A stretch of 64,000 nucleotides of DNA from the NCBI RefSeq assembly GCF_000212415.1, contig NC_015500.1, positions 1,178,001 to 1,242,000 on the forward strand, given 5' to 3'. Below, one piece after another: positions 7,622 through 16,776 of this stretch (within the stretch, counting starts at the first letter, position 1; every line of letters starts with the position of its first letter). A program made the position numbers and the translations under genes. The notes beneath the pieces were generated by a model that saw only the letters and a program-made list of their open reading frames with translations, searched no databases and had not been told where the DNA came from. The stretch is from Treponema brennaborense DSM 12168 (GTDB taxonomy: Bacteria; Spirochaetota; Spirochaetia; Treponematales; Treponemataceae).

Positions 7622-9738
7622 GCAAAAAATCCGCCGCGGGATACGCAACCGGTATCCGTATCCGTTTAGCCGTCTGCTGTCTCGCCGCGTGTCTGGTATC
7701 CGTACCGGTTTCGGCAGCCGCGCCCGCCCGTACGTCGAAGTACTATTTCGATCAGGGGCAGAAATTGCAGTCGGCGCAGGATTGGTACGGCGCGGTGGAA
7801 AGTTATTACGAAGCGGTGCGCCTCAATCCCGCGTACGGTGCGGCGTGGTTTTCCCTCGCCGAATGCAATTATGAAATGGGCGAATATTCGCTTGCACTGA
7901 CGTATTTGGAGTCGGCCGGTACCTATTCGGGCAAAACGGCGCAAATCCTCAATCTGACCGGATTCTGTTATTTGGGACTGCAAGCGTACGGCGACGCGGA
8001 ACGCACGTTCAAGCAAGTGCTCGCCTCGTATCCGAACGACATAGACGCCCGCTTCGGTCTCGCGCAGCTGGATATTTTGGAAGGCCGGCTTTCAGGTGCT
8101 GAACAGTTGTATCTGGACGCGCTCAAACGGCAGACGTCGAACCGCCGCGCGCTTCTGTCGCTGTCGCTCGTTTCTGCGGAGATGGGAAAAACGGCCGATG
8201 CGGAGCGTTACATCGAACAGGCGCTGCGGCATCACGGCGACGACGCGGAAGTGCATTACGTTGCCGCCTGGCTGGCGTTCCGGAAAGGGGACGCCGCGTC
8301 GGCAGAGCGGCAGGTGCGCGCGGCGGTGAATCTGGCGCCCGCGCTCGACAAAGGATACGAATTGCTGGCTTCAGTGCTGTTCGAGCTGCGCCGGTATGAA
8401 GAAGTGATCGACGTGTGCGATTACCGGATCGGACGCGACCGAAATGCCGCGACGGCGTGGTATCTGAAAGGGCTTTCCCTGCAGAAGCTGGAGCGGACTC
8501 AGGACGCGTACGACGTGTTCGCCGCAGGACTCGCAGCGGTTCCGCAGGATGAAATAATGCGCGCCGCGCTTGAGCTGATCGTTACCGATACGTTCGCCGT
8601 TGAAGACGGGCGGCGCCGGCAGTGGTCCGCGTTTCACGCTGCGAAAGCGGGTGAATACGAGGCTTCGTATCAGGCGGCGCAGGCCGAGTACGAATACCGG
8701 GCGGCACTCCGCCTGGATCCGCTGAATTTGGACGCGCGGGCCGCGTACGGTGCGCTGCTCGAAAAGAACGGCCGGACCGAACTGTATCTGGAACAGCTGT
8801 GTTTTATAAGCGCCCAGCAGACGGTTTCCGTTTCGGTTTCCGACACGATAGAAGCGTATGATTCGCTTTTATCTTCCACGCTCGGCACGCGCTGGAACGT
8901 GGATCCGTTTTATCTTGACAAAACCAGATGGCATATCGGTGTATACGTGCTGAATTCGGCCTCCCGGACGCTGCATCCCGAAGCGGACGGCGTGACCGTC
9001 CGTTCGCTTGCAGAACTTTTTAACGGCAATCAGGCGATCGCGGCGACTGCCTACACGCAGCCGGTATCGTACGCCGAAGCGTTCCGCCGTTCCCGCTCCG
9101 CCGCGCATGATTATTTCGTGCTGGTCGAATTTGAACAGAGCGACCGGGAATTGCTGCTGACTGCAAAGCTGTATTCGGCGGCAACCGGAACGCAGGCGGA
9201 CGTATTTCGGATCTACCGGACGGGAAACGATCGGTACGCGGGAATGCTTCGCCGCCTGTACGCTTCGATACGGAGCGTCCTGCCGGTTCGCGGAACGGTT
9301 ATCGCGCGGCGCGGCGAAAACGTGCTGCTCGATTTGGGATCGGCGGACGGTATTGAAAAGGGTGCGCGGCTGACCGTGGTAAAATCAGGGAAAATCTCCG
9401 TACCCGATCAGGGCGCGGGCATTACGTACGCCGATAAGGACGTGCTCGGTACCGCTACCGTAACGGAAGTCGGTGAAGAGATTTCCCAAGCGCGGTACGA
9501 ACGCGGCGGTTTCTTCGATCGGCTCAATATCGGGGATGAAGCGGTGCCGGTTCCCTCGCAGCCGGCGGATGCCGGCGCGTCCGTAGGTGCGCCGCAAACT
9601 GCATCCGCGGTGCCGCAAACTGCCGCCGCATCTCAAGCCTCAGCCGCACAGTCCCCTGCCGCGGTAAAGTCGATTATCGACGAAATAACCGGAATCGAAT
9701 ACCCGGTGCTGTCGGGAATGCTTGACAGTCTCCGTTAA
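7618..9738 (+). CDS. Exported TPR-repeat protein
   Basis: 706 residues, ATG overlapping the previous stop (ATGA). Signal peptide to about residue 33 (LACLVSVPVSAAAPA). Residues about 38-330 are successive tetratricopeptide repeats (for example YYFDQGQKLQSAQDWYGAVE, AAWYLKGLSLQKLERTQDAY). A middle region has no recognisable fold. Near 560-640 a beta-rich module (RGTVIARRGENVLLDLGSAD, GIEKGARLTVVKSG) resembles the C-terminal domain of FlgT-like proteins. The tail is Ala/Gln-rich with a repeated VPQTAA motif. Likely a periplasmic scaffold; function unknown. Last gene of the phoH operon. Confidence 0.75.
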   Translation: MSKKSAAGYATGIRIRLAVCCLAACLVSVPVSAAAPARTSKYYFDQGQKLQSAQDWYGAVESYYEAVRLNPAYGAAWFSLAECNYEMGEYSLALTYLESAGTYSGKTAQILNLTGFCYLGLQAYGDAERTFKQVLASYPNDIDARFGLAQLDILEGRLSGAEQLYLDALKRQTSNRRALLSLSLVSAEMGKTADAERYIEQALRHHGDDAEVHYVAAWLAFRKGDAASAERQVRAAVNLAPALDKGYELLASVLFELRRYEEVIDVCDYRIGRDRNAATAWYLKGLSLQKLERTQDAYDVFAAGLAAVPQDEIMRAALELIVTDTFAVEDGRRRQWSAFHAAKAGEYEASYQAAQAEYEYRAALRLDPLNLDARAAYGALLEKNGRTELYLEQLCFISAQQTVSVSVSDTIEAYDSLLSSTLGTRWNVDPFYLDKTRWHIGVYVLNSASRTLHPEADGVTVRSLAELFNGNQAIAATAYTQPVSYAEAFRRSRSAAHDYFVLVEFEQSDRELLLTAKLYSAATGTQADVFRIYRTGNDRYAGMLRRLYASIRSVLPVRGTVIARRGENVLLDLGSADGIEKGARLTVVKSGKISVPDQGAGITYADKDVLGTATVTEVGEEISQARYERGGFFDRLNIGDEAVPVPSQPADAGASVGAPQTASAVPQTAAASQASAAQSPAAVKSIIDEITGIEYPVLSGMLDSLR

Positions 9739-9770
9739 AGCGCCGCCGGCATAAAGCGAATCCGCGTAAT

Positions 9771-10673
9771 TTATTCCGATTCGGGGATGGCGTACGCTTC
9801 AATGGAAGCCTGAATCCAGCGGGCGGCCAATTCGGGAAAATCGTCCTGCACGTTCAAAAACGCGCTCAGGGCGTCCCGGTAGTCGCCGAGATAATAATAC
9901 GTTTCTCCCAGATAAAAGATACTGCGTGCAGTAACGTCGGAACTCCGTTTGATTTGCAGAAAATCCGTGATGGCGGCGCCCGCCGCTTCATACTGCGCCG
10001 GAATGAAATACGTTTGGATAATGTCGTACAGCATGGAATCTTCACCCGATTCCGTTTTGATTTTATCGTTACGGAACACATAGGGCGTCATTCGCGGCGT
10101 ACCGGCGGAATCGCTGCCGAGCGATACGGCCGCTTTTTCCGTTTCGGCAGAAATCGTACTCCGTTCCGGCGGGCGGGGGAGCATGTTTAAAAACGGCAGC
10201 GGCTGATCGCGCAGGCCTTCGGGATCGACGTCGGTTATCTTTTCCCGTGCGGAAGCGCTTTCCGGCTGTATGCGTTCGGGCTGCACTTCGTTTTCAGGGC
10301 GCACGCCGGCGATCGTCGCGTTTACGGACGGCAGTATTAAATCGTACGGTGTACCGTCCGCAGTTTTGAGCACGACGGCGTAATAATATTCCCGATAAGC
10401 GGGCAGTGTATCCCGATACGACGTTGTTCCGGGCGCCGCTTCGGCAACCGGCTGATCGCGTTTGATCGTTTCGCGTTCGGCAATGGGTTCTGTGCTCCGG
10501 TATACGAGCACGTTCGCCGTTTTTGCAAAAGCGGCGGGGAGCCGCCAGGTAACGGTTATGGCCGTCGTTGAAACGGCTTCGGCTTTAATATCCGATACGA
10601 TCGGGCGCTGAGTCTGCGCGTACAGTGCGGCACTTGCGAGCAGTACGAACCACACGGAGAATATCTTTTTCAT
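9771..10673 (-). CDS. Exported protein with FN3-like and TPR/YbgF-like regions
   Basis: 300 residues on the minus strand. Signal peptide MKKIFSVWFVLLASAALYAQ. Residues about 22-120 look like a fibronectin type III domain (ITVTWRLPAAFAKTANVLVY, then YYYAVVLKT), followed by a Pro/Glu-rich linker. The last ~80 residues (YFIPAQYEAAGAAITDFLQI, FYLGETYYYLGDYRDALSAF) are TPR-like, as in YbgF/CpoB. It converges with the upstream TPR gene with only 32 bases between them and no obvious terminator. Function unknown. Confidence 0.75.
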   Translation of the reverse strand: MKKIFSVWFVLLASAALYAQTQRPIVSDIKAEAVSTTAITVTWRLPAAFAKTANVLVYRSTEPIAERETIKRDQPVAEAAPGTTSYRDTLPAYREYYYAVVLKTADGTPYDLILPSVNATIAGVRPENEVQPERIQPESASAREKITDVDPEGLRDQPLPFLNMLPRPPERSTISAETEKAAVSLGSDSAGTPRMTPYVFRNDKIKTESGEDSMLYDIIQTYFIPAQYEAAGAAITDFLQIKRSSDVTARSIFYLGETYYYLGDYRDALSAFLNVQDDFPELAARWIQASIEAYAIPESE

Positions 10674-10716
10674 ACTTATATAATGCGATAAAATATCGGT
10701 TTTTTCAAGGGCACAC

Positions 10717-10745
10717 TGGACAATATGCCCCGTTTATTTTATGCT
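10717..10745 (+). promoter_or_regulatory. Promoter giving a leaderless transcript
   Basis: TGGACA (10717-10722), exactly 17 bases, TATGCT (10740-10745). The predicted transcription start is six bases after the -10 box, at or next to the A of the ATG at 10751. No Shine-Dalgarno sequence precedes that ATG. Confidence 0.55.
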
Positions 10746-10750
10746 ATAGT

Positions 10751-11038
10751 ATGTTTATTTCAGTTGTCCTCGATCCCGGTACTATGGATTCGGCGCGGGC
10801 GCTCGTGTCCGTATTGTCGCGTTTCGGATTTAAAAAAATCCAGCGCGCGTGCTGGGAGCATACGTCTCTAACCGATTCGATGCTTTCCGGGCTGAAAAAG
10901 GAAATCGACCGGGTGACGGATTACTACGATACGGTCAGAATGTATCAATTTCCGATACAAGGAACGTTCGCGGTAACGGAGCTTGCGAAAAAGAAGTGGA
11001 AACGCTGTCTGCTTCGCGCTCCCGGCGTTCCGCAGTAA
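10751..11038 (+). CDS. Solitary Cas2/VapD-fold small protein
   Basis: 95 residues from the ATG at 10751. The order of elements follows the Cas2 ferredoxin-like fold: first strand ending in Asp (FISVVLDPGTMDS, Asp8 where Cas2 has its conserved Asp), helix, FGFKKIQRACWEH (Cas2-like yGlqrvQySvfE), a Ser/Thr-Glu-Leu-Lys-type helix, then DTVRMYQFP (Cas2-like DsVriYpl). A basic tail ends KKKWKRCLLR. No cas gene or CRISPR array is seen in the window, so a CRISPR role is not supported. It lies immediately upstream of prfB with 36 bases between. Family assignment rests on pattern comparison from memory. Confidence 0.6.
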   Translation: MFISVVLDPGTMDSARALVSVLSRFGFKKIQRACWEHTSLTDSMLSGLKKEIDRVTDYYDTVRMYQFPIQGTFAVTELAKKKWKRCLLRAPGVPQ

Positions 11039-11074
11039 AAACGTGTCGCCATTTCATTTACGGAGGTTCTTACC

Positions 11075-12212
11075 ATGCTTGAAGATTTTAAAATGCCTAT
11101 CGCCTCGCTCAAAGAGGATATATTGAACGTTTGGGGGCGTCTTTGACGTCCCTTCCATAGAAGCCGCCATTTCCGAAAAAGAAGCCTTATCCGGCGAAAG
11201 CGGATTTTGGGAAAACCCCGCGAAAGCCGAAAAAGTCATGACCGACATAAAGCAGCTTAAAAACCGAATCGAGCCGTGGCGGGATTTGATCGCCGCCGTA
11301 GACGACGCGGAAGCGCTTTACGAACTCGGTATGGAAAGCGGCGACGAATCGCTTGAAGCCGAATTGAAAGCGGCGTACGATCAGGCGCAGGCCGAATACG
11401 ACCGGCTGAGTATCCTGAATCTGCTTTCGGGAGAAGTCGACCGTAACGGCGCGTTCTTGACGATTCACGCCGGTGCCGGCGGAACGGAAGCGTGCGATTG
11501 GGCTCAGATGCTGTGCCGCATGTACGTGCGCTGGGCGGAACGCCGCGGTTTCAAAGTTGAAACGGTGGATATGCTCGAAGCCGAAGGCGGTATCAAGTCG
11601 GTTACGCTTCAAATTTCGGGCGAATACGCGTACGGCTATTTGAAATCGGAAGCCGGTATTCATCGGCTCGTGCGCATCAGTCCGTTCGACTCGAACGCAC
11701 GCCGGCACACGTCGTTTTCTTCCGTTTACGTGTTTCCGGTTCTCGACGATACGATCGAAGTCGACATCCGACCAGAAGATTTGCGTGTGGATACGTACCG
11801 TGCCGGCGGCGCCGGCGGTCAGCACGTCAACAAGACCGATTCGGCGGTTCGTTTTACGCACTTGCCGACCGGTATCGTCGTCGCCTGCCAGACCGAACGC
11901 AGTCAGACGATGAACCGCGCCACCGCAATGAGCATGTTGCGTGCCCGGCTGTACGAATATTACCGCGAGCAGAAAGAAAAGGAAAACGCCAAGTTTGCGT
12001 CGGAGAAAAAAGACATTTCGTGGGGCAATCAGATCCGTTCCTACGTATTCCAGCCGTATACGATGGTAAAAGATCATCGCACGAAGCACGAAATAGGGAA
12101 CATCCAATCCGTTATGGACGGCGCGATCGATCCGTTTATCGAAGCGTTTCTCGCGGCGCAGTGGAAAGGTCAGCCGCTCGATTCCGGCCCGGACGCGGGG
12201 GACGATATATGA
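11075..12212 (+). CDS. prfB: Peptide chain release factor 2, with programmed +1 frameshift
   Basis: Recognises UAA and UGA stop codons. Translation starts at ATG 11075 (GGAGG upstream), meets an in-frame TGA at codon 24 (11144-11146), and continues in the +1 frame from GAC at 11145, giving about 378 residues. The SPF anticodon-like tripeptide is in RISPFDSN, and the catalytic GGQ is in RAGGAGGQHVNK near 246. An annotation starting at the ATG 11238 would lose the N-terminal 54 residues. The frameshift lets RF2 supply control its own synthesis. The next gene overlaps its stop (ATGA). Confidence 0.95.
11133..11147 (+). promoter_or_regulatory. RF2 +1 recoding site
   Basis: GGGGG (11133-11137) acts as an internal Shine-Dalgarno three bases before the slippery CTT TGA C (11141-11147). 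This is the classic spacing and heptamer of the prfB autoregulatory frameshift. Confidence 0.93.
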
Positions 12213-13825
12213 TTCTACGGCAGATTGCGGCGGTTTGCGCCGCCGCTTTTCTGTTGTCTCCCGCCGCGCTGCGCGCTTCCGAGTGGGTGCTCGCGGCAAT
12301 GCCGTTCGGCGTTTCGTCCGTGGCCGCTCCGGCCGGCGGCGTTTCTGCGGAAACCGTACGGGCCGTGTCCGCTCAGATACCGCAGTTGATTCTGGAATCG
12401 CTGTCCGACGCGGAAACGCACGTACCGTCGGCGTCGGAGCTGCGCGGCCGCGAATTGTCGGCATTGCGCGCCGAGCGGAAAAAGCTGGCGGGTGAATTGT
12501 CCGCCGCCGTAAAAAAACGCGACGCGCTGGTGCTTTCCGAGCGGAATGAACGGACGCTGCGGAAAAAGCTGGCGGAGCAGGACGAAGCCGTCCGGCAGAT
12601 TACGCAAAAATTGACTGAAAACGCGGCGGCGTTGGAAAGAGTGCAGACCGCTCCGCTTTTTTCTGCGGAAGACGTTTCGGGAGACGGCGCTTCAGCCGTT
12701 CCGGCGGAAGCGGCTCGGACAGGACCGGTTCAGCCGGAAACGGTCGTTTTATGGAAACGGCAGACTGCCGAATTGTTTTCCGTTTCCGCCGCTTCGGCCC
12801 AAAATTCCGCTTTGAATTCCGTCCCTGATTCCGCTTCAATCGAAAAAGCCGTTGATACGGCGCGCATAAACGGTTTGATAACCGGTTCCGTTTCCGTGAT
12901 CGGGCAGTACGTTTCGGTTACGGCCGGACTTTCTCTGTATCCGGGAAATATAGCGGCCGGTTCCGTTACGGAAAGCGGTTCGCTGTCAGATACGGTTTTG
13001 ATAGCCGAACGGATTGCGCGCGCGCTGGTTCCGCTGATACGGAACGCGCCGCCCGTGCGGGTTGCGTTCGACGTTCAGCCCGAAGCGGCTGCCGCCGCTG
13101 CCCGGATTTCGGTCGACGGATCGCTGTCCGTATCCGCCGGCCGGGCGAAAGACGGCGTCACGCTTTCGGCGGGCGTTCATACGGTGACAGTCGAGTCGGC
13201 CGGATATAAAACGACCGGTTTTACGTACGATTTTTCGCAGGAAGCCGCGTTTCGGACGGTCATCCGATTGGAAAAGCTTGAACCTAAAACGGTCGATTTT
13301 ACGCTCGACGTACCGCTGCCGGGAACTTTTTTCATAAACGGTTTGACCGCCAGTTCCGATCCGGTCCGCATACCGGTAACTTCGGACGTGGTGCTCGGAG
13401 AATTCGTATTAGCGCCGCCGCCCGGCTCCGAAGGCAATGCGGCGAAAACTCCGCCGGTTTCGACGTTTTTTACCGCCGACGTAAGCGGCGTGCGGAATCT
13501 GACCGATATTTCCGCGAGTATTACGGCCGAAACGCAGGATCTCGCCTTCCGCATTGAAAAAAGACGGAAGACCATGTATAATTCGTACAGCGCGCTGCTG
13601 GTTTCGCTCATTCCTTCCGTCGCTTCTTACGGCATGTACGTCGACTCGTATAACGGCTGGGCGATGGGCTATAAAGACGAACAGGAGCGGCGCATGTGGA
13701 AGACTGTGTCCGATTGTTCGATCGCCTTGTCCGTCGGATTCGGAATCAATTTTATAGTGCAGCTCGGACGGTATATTTTTGCGGCGAACGCGATATTGCC
13801 GAAAACTGCTGAAATCGGGAATTAA
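12209..13825 (+). CDS. Exported coiled-coil protein with PEGA-like region
   Basis: 538 residues from the ATG at 12209, overlapping prfB by four bases. Signal peptide ends about AALRAS (residue 22). Residues about 75-135 form a charged coiled coil (RAERKKLAGELSAAVKKRDA, LRKKLAEQDEAVRQITQKL). A PEGA-like beta domain follows near 290-350 (ARISVDGSLSVS, LSAGVHTVTVESAGYKT), and hydrophobic segments near the C-terminus (SALLVSLIPSVASYGMYV; IALSVGFGINFIVQLG) suggest membrane attachment. Treponeme genomes hold many such envelope proteins; no specific function can be assigned. Confidence 0.7.
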   Translation: MILRQIAAVCAAAFLLSPAALRASEWVLAAMPFGVSSVAAPAGGVSAETVRAVSAQIPQLILESLSDAETHVPSASELRGRELSALRAERKKLAGELSAAVKKRDALVLSERNERTLRKKLAEQDEAVRQITQKLTENAAALERVQTAPLFSAEDVSGDGASAVPAEAARTGPVQPETVVLWKRQTAELFSVSAASAQNSALNSVPDSASIEKAVDTARINGLITGSVSVIGQYVSVTAGLSLYPGNIAAGSVTESGSLSDTVLIAERIARALVPLIRNAPPVRVAFDVQPEAAAAAARISVDGSLSVSAGRAKDGVTLSAGVHTVTVESAGYKTTGFTYDFSQEAAFRTVIRLEKLEPKTVDFTLDVPLPGTFFINGLTASSDPVRIPVTSDVVLGEFVLAPPPGSEGNAAKTPPVSTFFTADVSGVRNLTDISASITAETQDLAFRIEKRRKTMYNSYSALLVSLIPSVASYGMYVDSYNGWAMGYKDEQERRMWKTVSDCSIALSVGFGINFIVQLGRYIFAANAILPKTAEIGN

Positions 13826-13826
13826 C

Positions 13827-14705
13827 ATGGCTAAAATATCATTTTCACAGAAAATCAAAAATCTGTTCGGAATCCATCCGGTAAAAGACGAATCGTTTTT
13901 TGACGAACTTGCCGATATCCTGATCGAAGGGGATCTCGGCGCAAAGAACGTGTTCGACATAGTCGAAAAACTGCAAAAGCACTGTCGTGATCTGCATATC
14001 AGTGAAGAACGGGAAATCATCGCGGAATTGAAGCGTATGTTGCTTGAATTCGTAAAAAAAGTCGAACTTGCACCTGACGCTGAAAAAGTCAACGTCTATT
14101 TGCTGCTCGGTGTCAACGGCGTGGGCAAAACTACGTCGGCGGCGAAACTCGCTTCGTTCTACGACGGTATGGGAAAATACAACGTCGTGCTTGCCGCTGC
14201 GGATACGTTCCGTGCGGCGGCGATCGATCAGCTGCTGATTCACGGCGAACGGCTGGGTATCCGCGTAGTGGCGCATCAGCACGGTTCGGATCCTTCGGCG
14301 GTCGTATTCGACGCGGCGGATGCCGTTGCGTCGAAGGGAGGCGGACTCGTTATCGCCGATACGGCGGGGCGGCTGCACAATAAGGAAAATCTCGTGCGCG
14401 AATTGCAGAAAATAGACCGGATCGCTTCATCCAAGGCGGACGCGGGCTGTTATAAGAAAATTCTGGTGGTAGACGGTACGACGGGGCAGAACGCGTTCCG
14501 GCAGGCGGAAGTGTTTCATGAAGCGGTCGGGCTCGATGCGGTTATCCTGACCAAATACGATTCGACGGCCAAAGGCGGCATCGCTGCGGCGATCGGGCAC
14601 GATTTGGGCATTCCCGTCGCGTTCGTCTGCTTTGGGGAAAGCTACAACGATATCCGTCCGTTCGAGCCGGAACGGTACGTGGATGAATTTTTGGGGATCG
14701 ACTGA
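13827..14705 (+). CDS. ftsY: Signal recognition particle receptor FtsY
   Basis: 292-residue SRP-family GTPase that receives ribosome-SRP complexes at the membrane. It has the short form with a helical N-domain (LADILIEGDLGAKNVFDIVE) and no acidic A-domain. G-motifs: GVNGVGKTTSAAKL near 95-108, ADTFRAAAIDQL, DTAGRLHNKENLVREL, TKYDSTAKGG. The start one base after the preceding stop gives the normal MAKISFSQKIKNLFG opening; the longer in-frame extension upstream belongs to the previous gene. Confidence 0.96.
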   Translation: MAKISFSQKIKNLFGIHPVKDESFFDELADILIEGDLGAKNVFDIVEKLQKHCRDLHISEEREIIAELKRMLLEFVKKVELAPDAEKVNVYLLLGVNGVGKTTSAAKLASFYDGMGKYNVVLAAADTFRAAAIDQLLIHGERLGIRVVAHQHGSDPSAVVFDAADAVASKGGGLVIADTAGRLHNKENLVRELQKIDRIASSKADAGCYKKILVVDGTTGQNAFRQAEVFHEAVGLDAVILTKYDSTAKGGIAAAIGHDLGIPVAFVCFGESYNDIRPFEPERYVDEFLGID

Positions 14706-15499
14706 TGCGGCTCCGGTTCGTTTCCGCCGCGCTCGTTTGCGGACTTTTATGCCGGAGCGGGGGTGCCGCACAGCAGCGCGACGCCGAACGTTACCGCTAC
14801 ACGGGCAGCGGCGACGTCCGTCTGTACCTGGGCGACGGCGAGCAAACGGCCGTTTTGTCCGAGCGCGAAGGCGTTTCGCTCGTGCAGGCGGCGGACGAGG
14901 GTTTTTCGAGAAACGAATACGATCCGTTCCTGCGGCTCAAATCCCGTACGGTGTGGCGCGCCGGGGATTCCGGGGCGGCCGCGGTGATTGCCGTCCGTAC
15001 GGATTATTCGTACGAAGGCGATTCGTTCCGGCTGCTTGAATCGCAGACCTACGATGCCGAAAAAGCGACCGTGACGGTTACGTCGTTTTCCGCCGGCGGG
15101 CTGCCCGCTGCCGAATCGGTGTACGCGGTGAGCCCGGAACCCGCTGAGGGCGGCAAATCCGCGGCGCGTACCGGCGAAAGTCGGACGCTGCGCACGCTGA
15201 CCGAATACCGCTACGCGGCGGGAACGGAACTTTCGGAAAAGACCGTAACCGATTACACGGTGAATCCGCCCGCGTCGTATCGGACGGTGTACCGCAAAGC
15301 CGGCGACATCCGCGGCGGATACGATTATTTTGAAAACGGCGTTCTGCGCGTTTCGCGGAATCAGCAGGACGCGGACAATTATACGGAAACGTTTTTTTTC
15401 GACGGCGGACTGCGCGTCGAATCGACATACCGCGGCGGAATCCTGCGGGAAGAACTGTTTTTTGACGGAAAAACCGAACTGCGGAGGAATTCATTTTGA
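14705..15499 (+). CDS. Exported protein with YwqK/MORN-like repeats
   Basis: 264 residues, ATG sharing one base with the ftsY stop. Signal peptide to about residue 21 (ALVCGLLCRSGGAA). The C-terminal third has repeated Tyr/Phe-x-Asn/Asp-Gly segments (YDYFENGVLRV, ETFFFDGGLRVESTYRGGIL, EELFFDGKTEL) of the type seen in YwqK-like or MORN-like beta repeats. It lies just upstream of the LolCDE-like genes and overlaps the first by four bases, so it may be translated with them. Function unknown. Confidence 0.65.
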   Translation: MRLRFVSAALVCGLLCRSGGAAQQRDAERYRYTGSGDVRLYLGDGEQTAVLSEREGVSLVQAADEGFSRNEYDPFLRLKSRTVWRAGDSGAAAVIAVRTDYSYEGDSFRLLESQTYDAEKATVTVTSFSAGGLPAAESVYAVSPEPAEGGKSAARTGESRTLRTLTEYRYAAGTELSEKTVTDYTVNPPASYRTVYRKAGDIRGGYDYFENGVLRVSRNQQDADNYTETFFFDGGLRVESTYRGGILREELFFDGKTELRRNSF

Positions 15500-16776
15500 A
15501 TTGGATACTGTTCGTTTCGCGCCGGTTCGCTCAGGTCGACCGTTCGGGCCGTTCGGCGGTAACCGGATTTCTGGCTTCGCTGAGTATCTGCTTCGGCGTG
15601 ATGACGCTGATCGTAACGGTATCCGTGATGAACGGATTCCAAATGGGATTTATCGACAGTATTATGGAAATCAGTTCCGCCCATATCAGACTGACGCCGG
15701 ACGCAGATTTTGACGAAGCCGCGCTCGAAGCCGCCGCCGCGGATCCGGCGAACGGTATCGTCTCCGTTCAGCCGTTTTACGAAGCGCAGACGCTGATGGC
15801 CGGAGTCGGAGGCAGACAAAGCGCGGCGTTCATCAGAGCCGTTTCCCGCAACGTATATCGCGAAGACGCGGGATTCGCGCGCGAACTGCGTATGTATTCG
15901 GGCTCGTTCGATCTGGAATCACCCGGTTCCATCGTGCTCGGTTCCGAACTTGCGCGCAGACTCGGCGCGCGGGTCGGCAGCAAAGTGAATCTGCTCGCGC
16001 TTTCGGGCGGGAGCGACGTCGATCTGATTTCCGAAAACCGGGTTTGCACCGTAACCGGCATTTTCAGCTGCGGATATGCCGACATAAACGCTTCGTATTC
16101 GTTCGTTTCGCTTGAAGACGGGGAGCGGTTTTTCGGTTCCGACGCGCGCAAGTTGTACGCGGTAAAATTGTCGGATGCCGAAGCGGACGCGCGCGTGATC
16201 GCGCGGCTGTCGCGCGAAGTTCCCGCCGTTCAGGCCGAGTCTTGGCGCAGTTACAACCGTTCGTTTTTCGGCGCGCTGCGTATAGAGAAAAATCTGCTGA
16301 TGATGCTGGTGTTTTTGATTTTCGTGGTCGTCGGCGTGAATATTTTCAACGGTATGCGGCGCATGGTGTACGAGCGGCGCGAAGAAATCGCGATTCTCGA
16401 AGCGCTCGGCGGAAAGAAAAAACACGTGCAGTTGATTTTCATTCTGCGCGGACTTTTGACCGGACTCGCCGGCGCGCTGCCGGGATTGCTTTTGGGAATG
16501 CTTTTATGCGTCCGGATGGATACGGTGTTCACGCTGGTTTCCAAAGCAACGTACGGCGTTCAGTATTTTTTTGCCGTCCTGTTCGATCCGGCGAACAGCA
16601 TGTATATCCGCGAAAATCCGATGTATCAGGTGTACGCACGGATACCGGCTCGGTTGTTTCCGGCTGAAATAATATGTATCACCGTGTTCGGTGTGTTTTC
16701 AGCCGTCGCCGCGTCTTGGATTGCAAGCCGCGGAATGTTACGCGTATCGGTTTCGGAGGTGCTGCGCGATGAGTGA
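15496..16776 (+). CDS. lolC: LolC/LolE-type lipoprotein-export permease
   Basis: 426-residue FtsX/MacB-like membrane protein. An N-terminal helix (about 18-42, FLASLSICFGVMTLIVTVSV) is followed by a large periplasmic domain to about 265 and three C-terminal helices (MLVFLIFVVVGVNIFNGMRRM, LRGLLTGLAGALPGLLLGML, and a final one ending in [15 protein letters not shown]). The conserved RREEIAILEALGGKKKHV motif contacts the ATPase. In Lol systems such a subunit extracts lipoproteins from the inner membrane; a MacB-like export role cannot be excluded. Confidence 0.85.
   Translation: MNWILFVSRRFAQVDRSGRSAVTGFLASLSICFGVMTLIVTVSVMNGFQMGFIDSIMEISSAHIRLTPDADFDEAALEAAAADPANGIVSVQPFYEAQTLMAGVGGRQSAAFIRAVSRNVYREDAGFARELRMYSGSFDLESPGSIVLGSELARRLGARVGSKVNLLALSGGSDVDLISENRVCTVTGIFSCGYADINASYSFVSLEDGERFFGSDARKLYAVKLSDAEADARVIARLSREVPAVQAESWRSYNRSFFGALRIEKNLLMMLVFLIFVVVGVNIFNGMRRMVYERREEIAILEALGGKKKHVQLIFILRGLLTGLAGALPGLLLGMLLCVRMDTVFTLVSKATYGVQYFFAVLFDPANSMYIRENPMYQVYARIPARLFPAEIICITVFGVFSAVAASWIASRGMLRVSVSEVLRDE

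Noticed and set aside
10751-11038. CRISPR-Cas locus
   Set aside because: Only a Cas2-fold protein is seen. No repeat-spacer array, Cas1 or effector was found in the window.
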